41,294 nt of DNA from CAYVUB01 sp964454675 (GTDB taxonomy: Bacteria > Bacteroidota > Bacteroidia > Flavobacteriales > Flavobacteriaceae): positions 1 through 41,294 of the forward strand of contig CAYVUB010000023.1 of NCBI GenBank assembly GCA_964454675.1, in the 5' to 3' direction. Position numbers and translations under genes: made by a program. Within the stretch, counting starts at the first letter, position 1. Each line of letters starts with the position of its first letter. Shown in pieces: positions 22,950-30,667 of the stretch. The notes under the pieces are model-generated. The model had not been told where the DNA came from. It made no database searches and saw nothing but the letters and a program-made list of their open reading frames with translations.

Positions 22950-23293
22950 TTGGTTGTTGTTTGTTAATTAATCTTCAAACTTAATTAAAATCAATAATTC
23001 GACTTGTGTGATTTATGCTAAATATTTCTTAATTTCAGTAAATTAGAAAGCCAAAAAAAGGCTTTACACAGAATAAACCACTATGGACTGAAAGTCTGCA
23101 CTGTTGAATGTTTTTTTGCTACAGATTACACAAATTTCCACAGATTAATCCGTTTAATCAGTACAATCCGTGGCTTAAAATTTTTAGAAACTAAAGTTGA
23201 TGCACTGAAAGTGCATAGTTTTGAACTGTTTTTGGAACCAATAAAACCTTTTTTGACTTTTTGAATATATTTTACCTAAACAGCTCTTCTTAA
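22950..23293. other. 344-bp region without genes, holding repeat relics
   Basis: No supportable ORF. It contains an AGCC/GGCT hairpin near 23049, two small hairpins with the same ACT-GAA-AGT core (about 23086-23096 and 23200-23216, the latter ATGCACT/AGTGCAT), and the relic repeat listed separately. The promoter of the subtilase gene should lie near its left end, but no clear box was found. Confidence 0.4.
23119..23174. repeat. Degenerate copy of a dispersed palindromic repeat (CACAGATT type)
   Basis: Reads TACAGATTACACAAATTTCC, then ACAGATTAATCCGTTTAATC, then an ACAATCCGTGG end. This resembles the widespread intergenic repeat built from CACAGATTACACAGATT and its reverse complement. Several substitutions suggest an old copy. 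Confidence 0.5.
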
Positions 23294-23650
23294 TCACACT
23301 GCGTGAATGGTTTTTTTTGCCGCGTCAACAGTTTTTGGACTGTTACCTATAAAAATTTGGCTGCCAACGACAATTACCGGACGGCTTAAAAATGTGTAAT
23401 GGTCTAAAATGTAGTGTTTGTAGTCTTTTTCAGAAAGAGTCTGGTCTTTTAATCCCATTTCTTTATAAAGTTTTGCCCGCCTGCTGAATAAAGCTTCATA
23501 ACTTCCGGCAAGCTGCTGTAAGGCATCAAGCTGTTTTGTAGTTATTTCCTGTTCTTTAATATCCTGAAATTCAAAATCATCAGGAAGGTTTAATGATTTT
23601 ATGATTTTGACACAGGTACTACAGGTTTTTAAGTAAAAAATCTTTTTCAT
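23294..23650 (-). CDS. ArsC/Spx-family thioredoxin-fold protein
   Basis: 118 residues of the arsenate reductase (ArsC) family: MKKIFYLKTCSTCVKIIKSL with a CxxC at residues 10-13, a long helical middle (LFSRRAKLYKEMGLKDQTLSEKDY), and the conserved FLSRPVIVVGSQIFIGNSPKTV with the cis-Pro loop. True arsenate reductases of this type have one catalytic Cys and three Arg; here the CxxC makes a thiol-redox role as likely as arsenate reduction. No ars operon is nearby. ATG start at 23650, 10 bp after the lipoprotein gene on the same strand. Confidence 0.85.
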   Translation of the reverse strand: MKKIFYLKTCSTCVKIIKSLNLPDDFEFQDIKEQEITTKQLDALQQLAGSYEALFSRRAKLYKEMGLKDQTLSEKDYKHYILDHYTFLSRPVIVVGSQIFIGNSPKTVDAAKKTIHAV

Positions 23651-23660
23651 AACAAACCGT

Positions 23661-24374
23661 TTAGTTTACTTTTAAAAATGCTTTTGCTTCTTCAAACGGA
23701 ATGACAAATTCGGTAATGCCTTGTGCATACGAGGCAATCTCATAATTATTGTAAAGTAGAATGATACCTTCGTTGCTAAAACCTAAATTGGCAGGCAACT
23801 GAAAATCTTTGCCAAAAAAATAATCTTCAATTTGTTCGGTTTCTTTGGTTTCTTTTTCAAAATATTTTTGAGCCAGTTGTTTAAACCCTGCTTTATTATT
23901 AATGATGTCGTTAAGATTTAAAAGTGCGCCTGTTTTTGGGTTGAAGTTTAAAAACGTGATATTGCCATTGCCGTGTGCGCCGCCGGTATCAAGGTACGAT
24001 TCCAGCGAAACACAAATAATGCTTTCGGTTTCATAAATAACTTTGCCGTTTACGGTTGCCGTCCATGCTTGCGAGGTTTCGCCAAATTCGGCTTTAAACT
24101 TTCTGTATTCTTCATCAAACTGTTGTACAACCTGCTGCACGGTTAATGCATCATTATCTGTTTCGGTCATATTTAATTCAGACACTATAAATGTTTCAAT
24201 GTGCTTATTGATAGCTTTTGACACCCCGGCAGTTCCTTCGGCTTCAGGATAGCTTATGTTTATTTTGGTGTTTTTGGTTTGCTCGATATTGACTTCGTCA
24301 AAAACAAGTTTTGATTCTCTGCTGCAAGATGTTATAACAATTAGAAGAACTAAAATGCTATGATATGTTTTCAA
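23661..24374 (-). CDS. Lipoprotein with DUF3298-like domain
   Basis: Exported lipoprotein of 237 residues. The signal LKTYHSILVLLIVITSC ends in a lipobox cysteine. The mature protein has the pattern of the DUF4163/DUF3298 (RsiV-like) group: INISYPEAEGTAGVSKAINKHIETFIVSEL, then YLDTGGAHGNGNITFLNFNPKTGALLNLNDII and a C-terminal ITEFVIPFEEAKAFL. Function unknown. The ORF is open to a TTG at 24398, but the promoter box TACCTTTG (24403-24410) would place the transcript start near there, so the second TTG at 24374 is preferred; no ATG is available. Confidence 0.8.
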   Translation of the reverse strand: MKTYHSILVLLIVITSCSRESKLVFDEVNIEQTKNTKINISYPEAEGTAGVSKAINKHIETFIVSELNMTETDNDALTVQQVVQQFDEEYRKFKAEFGETSQAWTATVNGKVIYETESIICVSLESYLDTGGAHGNGNITFLNFNPKTGALLNLNDIINNKAGFKQLAQKYFEKETKETEQIEDYFFGKDFQLPANLGFSNEGIILLYNNYEIASYAQGITEFVIPFEEAKAFLKVN

Positions 24375-24402
24375 TGGATTTGTAGATTTGTTAAACAATG
24401 TA

Positions 24403-24434
24403 CAAAGGTATTACATCCTTTTGAATCCAACCAA
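24403..24434 (-). promoter_or_regulatory. Promoter of the DUF3298-like lipoprotein gene
   Basis: On the minus strand TTGG (24434-24431), a 20-bp spacer and TACCTTTG (24410-24403) match the Bacteroidota -33/-7 pattern. It overlaps the divergent promoter of the gamma-synthase gene. Confidence 0.6.
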
Positions 24435-24450
24435 TTATCAATTATCTTTG
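24420..24450 (+). promoter_or_regulatory. Canonical Bacteroidota promoter of the cystathionine gamma-synthase/lyase gene
   Basis: TTTG at 24420-24423, a 19-bp spacer and TATCTTTG at 24443-24450: exact agreement with TTTG-N19-TAnnTTTG. Predicted leader about 12 nt before the ATG at 24469. Confidence 0.8.
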
Positions 24451-24468
24451 TTGCATAAAATTTTTAAA

Positions 24469-25608
24469 ATGAAATTTAATACCAAAACAATTCACGGAGG
24501 TCAGCAGCATGACCCGGCTTATGGTGCGGTAATGCCACCTATATATCAAACATCAACTTATGCGCAGTCAACTCCGGGCGGGCATAAAGGTTATGAATAT
24601 TCGCGCACGCACAACCCGACACGCCATGCGCTTGAAAACGCTTTGGCAAGTATCGAAAACGGACAATTCGGGTTGGCTTTCGGTTCGGGATTAGCAGCAA
24701 TTGATGCCGTCATTAAGCTTCTAAAACCCGGAGATGAAGTTGTTTCTACCAACGACTTGTATGGTGGTACTTACAGGTTGTTTACCAAAATATTTGAAAC
24801 TTTTGGAATTAAATTCCATTTCACAGGAATGGAAAACGCTTCTAATATTGAAGCGTATATCAACGAAAACACAAAGTTAATTTGGGTTGAAACGCCTACC
24901 AACCCAATGATGACCATTATTGATATTAAAGCTGCTGCTGCCATTGCAAAAAAACACAATTTACTTTTGGCCGTCGATAATACGTTTGCATCACCATACT
25001 TACAATTACCGTTGGATTTGGGCGCAGATATTGTAATGCATTCTGCCACTAAATATCTTGGCGGTCACAGTGATGTGGTAATGGGTGCATTAATAGTTAA
25101 AGACAAAACGCTTGCCGAAAAATTGTACTTTATTCAAAATGCCAGCGGAGCCGTTTGCGGACCACAAGACAGCTTTTTGGTGTTGAGAGGCATTAAAACC
25201 TTGCATTTAAGAATGCAACGTCATTGTGAAAACGGAAAAGCCGTTGCCGAATATTTGGCATCGCACCCAAAAATTGAAAAGGTCTATTGGCCCGGATTTG
25301 AAACGCATCCTAACCACGCTGTTGCAAAAGCGCAAATGAAAGATTTTGGCGGCATGATTTCGTTTACTACCAAAGGAAATAATTATAATGAAGCCATTAA
25401 AATTGTCGAAAGATTAAAAATCTTCACACTTGCAGAATCGCTTGGCGGTGTTGAATCATTGGCGGGACATCCGGCGAGTATGACACATGCAAGCATTCCT
25501 AAAGAAGAACGCGAAAAAACAGGCGTTGTAGATTCTTTAATAAGATTGAGCGTTGGTATTGAGGATATAGACGATTTGATTGCCGATTTAAAACAGGCTA
25601 TAGGATAA
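24469..25608 (+). CDS. Cystathionine gamma-synthase/gamma-lyase family PLP enzyme
   Basis: PLP-dependent enzyme of methionine/cysteine metabolism, 379 residues. Family motifs: MKFNTKTIHGGQQHD, YEYSRTHNPTRHALENALASIE (residues 43-64), FGSGLAAID, LAVDNTFASPYLQLPLDLGADIV with PLP-binding Asp170, and HSATKYLGGHSDVVMG with the Schiff-base Lys195; the C-terminus has SLGGVESLAGHPASMTHASI. Gamma-synthase (metB) and gamma-lyase (mccB) cannot be separated with confidence from motifs alone. The frame is open to 24388, but the promoter lies inside that extension, so ATG 24469 is chosen. A long perfect terminator follows. Confidence 0.93.
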   Translation: MKFNTKTIHGGQQHDPAYGAVMPPIYQTSTYAQSTPGGHKGYEYSRTHNPTRHALENALASIENGQFGLAFGSGLAAIDAVIKLLKPGDEVVSTNDLYGGTYRLFTKIFETFGIKFHFTGMENASNIEAYINENTKLIWVETPTNPMMTIIDIKAAAAIAKKHNLLLAVDNTFASPYLQLPLDLGADIVMHSATKYLGGHSDVVMGALIVKDKTLAEKLYFIQNASGAVCGPQDSFLVLRGIKTLHLRMQRHCENGKAVAEYLASHPKIEKVYWPGFETHPNHAVAKAQMKDFGGMISFTTKGNNYNEAIKIVERLKIFTLAESLGGVESLAGHPASMTHASIPKEEREKTGVVDSLIRLSVGIEDIDDLIADLKQAIG

Positions 25609-25618
25609 CCGCAAATTC

Positions 25619-25668
25619 TACAAAAGCAAAAAGACCAAACACTGCTGTTTGGTCTTTTTGCTTTTGTA
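25619..25668. terminator. Very long bidirectional terminator
   Basis: A 23-bp perfect stem (TACAAAAGCAAAAAGACCAA ... TTGGTCTTTTTGCTTTTGTA) around the loop CTGC. A- and T-runs within the arms serve both strands. It lies between convergent genes ending at 25608 and 25679. Confidence 0.9.
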
Positions 25669-25678
25669 TATAAAGTCT

Positions 25679-26473
25679 TTAATCTAAATAATAGATGTAC
25701 CCAAAGTTAAGCCATACCAGATAGTCATTGGCTTTATTAGAAGGCAGTTTATGGTCTAAACCGTCCACTTCATTATTAAAAAACATCTGCCATCTTAAGT
25801 CCACCATCAAATCTGACAGCATGGTAAGCTTATAGCGTGTACCAATACTTGTAACAATAGACCAGGTTGTTCCGCCTTCCAGTTTAATAGGATCATCGCC
25901 GGGACTGCTTACCCAAGGGCCAAAAATATTGTTATTATTATTAATGTTTCTGTCGCCGTATGTTGTTTCTGCTTTTGGGTTGAAAGACGTAAAATGAGCA
26001 CCCAAACTTATAAACGGCGCAAAAGATTGCCTGGTGGCGGCAAACTGACGAATACTGAACGGAAAATATTCTAACTGCATCCCTATATCAAAATTATTGG
26101 CTTCACCCGAATGAGCTCTCAACTTATCATACGCAGGCTTAGGATTATCAACCCATTCACCAAAATGATGCAATTTGGTTTTATTCCAGGAAACTTCACT
26201 TCGTAATTTAAAATGGTCATTAAAATACGTATCGGTAGAATAACAATTACAATCAGCCCTGTAAGAAAAATTGATGTAATGTACAATTCCTATACCTATA
26301 CCGGTATTTCCTGCATTGGTTTCAAAATTATTACGCACACCAAAATCTGACTGAAATGCAACAGGACCAGCTATGACACCTATTTCATGAGAAAAACCAA
26401 GTTGTGAAAACCCACTAATTACACCTGACAAAAAGGTGAATATTAACGTTAACAATCTAAAATTAAGCATCAT
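25679..26473 (-). CDS. Outer-membrane beta-barrel-like protein (THC0290_0291 family type)
   Basis: 264 residues with signal peptide (MMLNFRLLTLIFTFLSGVIS then GFSQ). The rest alternates aromatic and polar residues as in an outer-membrane barrel: GFSHEIGVIAGPVAFQSDFGVR, SWNKTKLHHFGEW, DIGMQLEYFPFSI, FAPFISLGAHFTSF, MVDLRWQMFFNNEVDGLDHKL, ending YLVWLNFGYIYYLD with the terminal aromatic pattern of barrels. I believe this is the flavobacterial THC0290_0291 family; its function is not known. Confidence 0.75.
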   Translation of the reverse strand: MMLNFRLLTLIFTFLSGVISGFSQLGFSHEIGVIAGPVAFQSDFGVRNNFETNAGNTGIGIGIVHYINFSYRADCNCYSTDTYFNDHFKLRSEVSWNKTKLHHFGEWVDNPKPAYDKLRAHSGEANNFDIGMQLEYFPFSIRQFAATRQSFAPFISLGAHFTSFNPKAETTYGDRNINNNNNIFGPWVSSPGDDPIKLEGGTTWSIVTSIGTRYKLTMLSDLMVDLRWQMFFNNEVDGLDHKLPSNKANDYLVWLNFGYIYYLD

Positions 26474-26648
26474 TCGGGCTTTTGTATTAAGGGCAATATG
26501 CAGACAAATATATAAAAACTGATGTAACTAACAAATAAATCCTGTAAAAGCATAACATTATAAAATTGTTATATTTTAAATCAACCCTTAAATACTCTTA
26601 TTTTTTTGAGAATATCTGAAAAAATAATTTAATCCTTTAAAGATATCG

Positions 26649-26656
26649 TATATTTG
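26649..26656 (+). promoter_or_regulatory. -7 box (TATATTTG) of the glutamate dehydrogenase gene
   Basis: Perfect TAnnTTTG, 41 bp before the ATG at 26697. No TTTG at 19 bp. The 220 bp before the gene are very AT-rich with no other recognised element. Confidence 0.5.
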
Positions 26657-26696
26657 TATAATTTTTTAACCACTTAAATTCACACATAATAAAATC

Positions 26697-28037
26697 ATGA
26701 AAGATCACATCTCATCTTTTGTAGAAACGGTTGCCAAAAAAAATCCTAATGAGCCTGAATTTATCCAAGCAATTCAGGAAGTGGCAGAAACGGTATTACC
26801 TTTTATGGCTAATAAAGACATTTACCGCGGAAAAAACATCCTATTGAGAATGACCGAACCGGAACGTGTTATCACATTCAGAGTATGCTGGGTTGATGAC
26901 AAAGGAGAAATCCAGGTTAACAGAGGCTACAGAATTCAAATGAATTCGGCCATCGGTCCTTACAAAGGCGGTCTTCGTTTTCATCCTTCCGTAAACCTGA
27001 GTATTTTAAAGTTTTTGGCCTTTGAGCAAACTTTCAAAAATGCTTTGACGACATTGCCAATGGGAGGTGCCAAAGGAGGATCGGATTTTGACCCTAAAGG
27101 AAAATCTGACGGGGAAGTCATGCGTTTTTGCCATGCATTTATGGGTGAACTATACAAATATATAGGTCCTAATACCGATGTACCTGCCGGAGATATAGGT
27201 GTAGGAGCACGCGAAATAGGCTATATGTTTGGGATGTACAAAAAATTAAAAGACGAGTTTACAGGTGTAATTACAGGTAAAGGAATGTCTTGGGGAGGTT
27301 CATTGATGCGTCCGCAAGCAACAGGATTTGGAGCGGTTTATTTTCTTCAGGCAATGCTGGCTACCAAGGGCATGGACATCAAAGGAAAAACCATTGCCGT
27401 TTCCGGTTTTGGTAATGTTGCATGGGGTGCAGTAACCAAAGCCAACGAATTGGGGGCAAAAGTTGTAACACTTTCTGGCCCGGACGGTCATATCTACGAC
27501 CCGGACGGCATATCGGGCGAAAAAATTGACTACATGCTGGAACTTCGTGCTTCTAACAATGATGTGGTAAAACCTTATGCCGAAAAATACGGTGTAGAGT
27601 TTTTCCCGGGACAAGCACCTTGGATACAAAAAGTGGACATTGCGCTTCCTTGCGCTACTCAAAACGAACTGCGTTTTGAACACGCTCAAAGATTAGTTGA
27701 AAATGGTGTAACCTGTATTGTTGAAGGCGCAAATATGCCTACAACACCAGATGCTTTAGAGCACTTCCAGAAGCACAAAATCATGTTCTCGCCGGGCAAA
27801 GCTTCCAATGCCGGTGGTGTTGCCACCTCAGGATTGGAAATGTCTCAAAACTCTTTGAGAATTGAATGGACTGCCGACGAAGTTGACCGAATCCTGAAAA
27901 AGATTATGCATGATATTCACGCATCTTGTGTTAAATACGGCACACAGGAAGATGGCTATGTTGACTATGTAAAAGGCGCGAATATTGCAGGCTTTGTAAA
28001 AGTAGCCGATGCTATGCTGGCACAAGGTGTTGTGTAG
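26697..28037 (+). CDS. gdhA: Glutamate dehydrogenase, NADP-type hexameric
   Basis: Interconverts 2-oxoglutarate plus ammonium and glutamate; main nitrogen assimilation or catabolic step. Motifs: IGPYKGGLRFHPSVN with Lys90, KFLAFEQTFKNALTTLPMGGAKGGSDFDPKGKSDGE with catalytic-region Lys114 and Lys126, and the Rossmann loop SGFGNVAWG (236-244). The second strand ends VVTLSGPDGHIYD, the Ser pattern of NADP enzymes. Length (446) is typical of the small hexameric class. Own promoter and a terminator directly after. Confidence 0.97.
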   Translation: MKDHISSFVETVAKKNPNEPEFIQAIQEVAETVLPFMANKDIYRGKNILLRMTEPERVITFRVCWVDDKGEIQVNRGYRIQMNSAIGPYKGGLRFHPSVNLSILKFLAFEQTFKNALTTLPMGGAKGGSDFDPKGKSDGEVMRFCHAFMGELYKYIGPNTDVPAGDIGVGAREIGYMFGMYKKLKDEFTGVITGKGMSWGGSLMRPQATGFGAVYFLQAMLATKGMDIKGKTIAVSGFGNVAWGAVTKANELGAKVVTLSGPDGHIYDPDGISGEKIDYMLELRASNNDVVKPYAEKYGVEFFPGQAPWIQKVDIALPCATQNELRFEHAQRLVENGVTCIVEGANMPTTPDALEHFQKHKIMFSPGKASNAGGVATSGLEMSQNSLRIEWTADEVDRILKKIMHDIHASCVKYGTQEDGYVDYVKGANIAGFVKVADAMLAQGVV

Positions 28038-28057
28038 GCATTAAAAATATATTGATT

Positions 28058-28094
28058 AACAAAGGCTTCTCTACAGGGAAGCCTTTGTTGTTTT
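28058..28094 (+). terminator. Terminator after gdhA
   Basis: AACAAAGGCTTC pairs perfectly with GAAGCCTTTGTT across an 8-base loop and is followed by GTTTT. It separates gdhA from the convergent acetylation genes. Confidence 0.85.
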
Positions 28095-28097
28095 AAC

Positions 28098-29159
28098 TCA
28101 TTTTTTAAGCAGTATGTTTATGTTGCGTTCTACAATTTCAAAAATAACAATATCGGGCTGCTCTTTTTCAATAAGTGCTTTATTCAAAGTGTAACTTCTT
28201 AAATAAACAGTTTCGCCAAAACTACTGTTAAAAAAGTTTGTCCAGTTATTAGAAAAAGAATCTCTATGCATAAATAGTTTTAATTTTCTTGATGCATTTA
28301 TATAGTGCAAATGCTCATAGGTATTCTTTACGCTTGTAATACTTGCCGTATCTTTTTTGTGAAAAAACTGAGCCGGTTCAAGCTCAAAATTTTTTATCAT
28401 AGCTGTAATATCGCCATCAATAAAATCATTCTTAACCGTATAATCTGATATTGGTGATAACGTAATATCAAAATCACGATTTAAAACGTTTATAGTTGCC
28501 TGATACCCTAAATATGCCCCATAATCATTCCAGTGTGTGTTTATTTTATGGTACAATTGTTTTGTGTCTTTATGTTCTAAAAGTGGTTGTTTTAAATCAA
28601 TAATTTCAAAATTCAGTTCGTCTTTAAGATGCGCTTTTAATGCTTCGAGCCTTGTTGTGCTTTTTGTAAGGCTGTAAGGAAACTTGTCGTGATATATACT
28701 GATTTTATTAGGAGGAACAACAATATAAAACCGGATGTTCTTAGACTGTAAGTAGGCGTTTATGTCTTTTATATTCCGGGTAATAATTACCAGTTCGGCA
28801 GTTGTAAACGGGGCATTCCCAAAATAATCATCTATCAGATTATTATAGTGATTTCCTAAAAAATACCAGCCGTCACTCCCCTTAACCACCCGGTTTTGAA
28901 TAGGGTTTTCATTAAGAACTTCGGTTTTTAAATTAATATAAGCATTTACCATTGTTGATTTCATGCCAAATTGCTCTTCGTAATAATTTTTAAAATTTGT
29001 TAGTGATGCCATGGGTGATTTGAGAGTGATTTCCGAAAATTCACCTTCGGTTTGAGTAGTTTCTGTCCCAATAATCATAACAATATTTGGCAAAATTAAG
29101 AGCAGTAAGAATATTGCCGCAAAAACCTTTGCTTTAGTATGTGAATAAGCGCTTATCAA
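28098..29159 (-). CDS. AlgJ/AlgX-like SGNH-type acetyltransferase, membrane-anchored
   Basis: 353 residues: an N-terminal membrane helix (about 10-30, AKVFAAIFLLLLILPNIVMIIG) and a periplasmic domain of the alginate O-acetylation type. Seen: GSDGWYFLGNHYNNLIDDYFG near 94-114, VVPPNKISIY near 153, and the catalytic-type KINTHWNDYGAYLGY with the family His. It probably transfers acetyl groups delivered by the adjacent MBOAT protein onto an exported polysaccharide. The TTG start at 29159 overlaps the MBOAT stop as TTGA, so the two are translationally coupled; no ATG is available near the N-terminus. Confidence 0.82.
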   Translation of the reverse strand: MISAYSHTKAKVFAAIFLLLLILPNIVMIIGTETTQTEGEFSEITLKSPMASLTNFKNYYEEQFGMKSTMVNAYINLKTEVLNENPIQNRVVKGSDGWYFLGNHYNNLIDDYFGNAPFTTAELVIITRNIKDINAYLQSKNIRFYIVVPPNKISIYHDKFPYSLTKSTTRLEALKAHLKDELNFEIIDLKQPLLEHKDTKQLYHKINTHWNDYGAYLGYQATINVLNRDFDITLSPISDYTVKNDFIDGDITAMIKNFELEPAQFFHKKDTASITSVKNTYEHLHYINASRKLKLFMHRDSFSNNWTNFFNSSFGETVYLRSYTLNKALIEKEQPDIVIFEIVERNINILLKK

Positions 29160-30583
29160 AACCTGAAATATATAAAAGGATTATACGAATCTGTAGCAAC
29201 GTAAAATAAACAAATAATAAACAAAACCGTAAGCACGCCTATCTTTACAGATGACAGCAATTTATAACTTATCAGGGTTTTATTCATATTTAATAAAGCC
29301 GTATTGATGGTTTTATAAACAGGCATTGAAAAAACAATGGCGAGAAGCATCATCAAGATAACTTCTTTTGACACGTAGAAGTTTAAAAATTCAAGATTCA
29401 CATCTTTATTAAAACTGAACATAGACTGAATGTAAGCTATGGCTTCGTGGTACGTATCACACCTGAAAAACGTCCATAAGATACTTACAACAACCAATAA
29501 ATATATGTGAGAAACTATTGCAGGAAGTCTGTTTAAAGTCCGGCTTAGCCCAAGCCGTTCCAAAATCATAAAAGTTCCGTGCAAAAGTCCCCATATAATA
29601 AAAGTCCAGCTTGCACCATGCCATAAACCGGTAATAAAAAAAACGAAAATCAGGTTACAATAAGTTCTTAATTTACCATGTCTGTTACCTCCTAACGGAA
29701 TGTATAAATAATCTCTGAACCAGGTGGATAACGAAATATGCCAACGAGTCCAAAACTCTTTTACAGATTTTGAAATGTACGGGTAATTAAAGTTTTCGGG
29801 GAAATTAAACCCAAGCATTTTTCCGAGCCCTATAGCCATATCAGAATAACCCGAAAAATCAAAATATATCTGAAAACTGTATGCGATAACCCCAAGCCAT
29901 GCTAAACCGGCAGATAAATCACCGGAAGGCAAACTAAAAACAGCATCGGCAAGAAATGCACAATTATTGGCAATAAGCATCTTTTTTGCAAGCCCTACAA
30001 TAAACCGTTCAATACCTTCAGCAAATAAACTTACAGAAATTTTTCTGTTAATCAGCTCATCTGCAATAGTTTTATAACGTACAATAGGACCCGCAACAAG
30101 CTGAGGAAACAAACTTACATAGGTTGCATAATTGATAAGATTTTTATCGGCTTTTATCACTCCCCGGTACACATCAATAGTGTAAGACATGGTTTGAAAC
30201 GTATAAAAACTAATCCCAAGCGGCAGTACGACATCTGCAAACATCTGGGCATTACTTACCGATATATTGAAGTGTGCAAGTATATCAGTCAAATTGGTAA
30301 ACACAAAATGAGCGTATTTAAAATATCCCAATATAGCAATATTGGATATTACAGACAGATACAAACCCAGTTTGCGTTTGCCTTTTTCAATAATTAAAGC
30401 ACAACTGTAATCTATAAGCGTCGATATGATAATCAGTATAACAAGTTCTTTTTCGCCCCAGGTGTAAAAAAACAAACTCATTAAAAGCAAAAACAAGTTT
30501 TTAAAGCGTTTGGGAATAGAGTAGTAAACTATTAAGGTAAAAGGTAAAAATAAAAACAGAAAAACAGGACTACTAAACAGCAT
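29156..30583 (-). CDS. MBOAT family O-acyltransferase (AlgI-like)
   Basis: 475 residues, about 10-12 membrane helices. Starts MLFSSPVFLFLFLPFTLIVYY as AlgI proteins do. MBOAT motifs: SYTIDVYRG near 145-153, FWTRWHISLSTWFRDYLYIPLGGNR (270s-290s), and GLWHGASWTFIIWGLLHG with the two conserved histidines near 318-333. It passes acetyl groups across the inner membrane for O-acetylation of a surface or exported polysaccharide. Two-gene operon with the AlgJ-like partner; no polysaccharide synthesis genes are in the window, so the acceptor is unknown. Confidence 0.93.
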   Translation of the reverse strand: MLFSSPVFLFLFLPFTLIVYYSIPKRFKNLFLLLMSLFFYTWGEKELVILIIISTLIDYSCALIIEKGKRKLGLYLSVISNIAILGYFKYAHFVFTNLTDILAHFNISVSNAQMFADVVLPLGISFYTFQTMSYTIDVYRGVIKADKNLINYATYVSLFPQLVAGPIVRYKTIADELINRKISVSLFAEGIERFIVGLAKKMLIANNCAFLADAVFSLPSGDLSAGLAWLGVIAYSFQIYFDFSGYSDMAIGLGKMLGFNFPENFNYPYISKSVKEFWTRWHISLSTWFRDYLYIPLGGNRHGKLRTYCNLIFVFFITGLWHGASWTFIIWGLLHGTFMILERLGLSRTLNRLPAIVSHIYLLVVVSILWTFFRCDTYHEAIAYIQSMFSFNKDVNLEFLNFYVSKEVILMMLLAIVFSMPVYKTINTALLNMNKTLISYKLLSSVKIGVLTVLFIICLFYVATDSYNPFIYFRF

Positions 30584-30627
30584 TTGTGTTTGTTGGTTAT
30601 GAAAAACTAAAATACAATAAAATATAC

Positions 30628-30662
30628 TATTTTTGGTTAATATTATTCAAATCTTATATCTG
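30628..30662 (+). promoter_or_regulatory. Two overlapping promoter candidates for porZ
   Basis: TATTTTTG at 30628-30635 is a perfect -7 box that would give a leader of about 27 nt. The same TTTG (30632-30635) with a 19-bp spacer and TATATCTG (30655-30662) forms a near-canonical promoter whose transcript would start at or next to the ATG at 30668, that is, almost leaderless. Confidence 0.5.
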
Positions 30663-30667
30663 TGTTG

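Noticed and set aside
27300..27689. 129-codon minus-strand ORF inside glutamate dehydrogenase
   Set aside because: Antisense to the Rossmann domain of gdhA; no family features.
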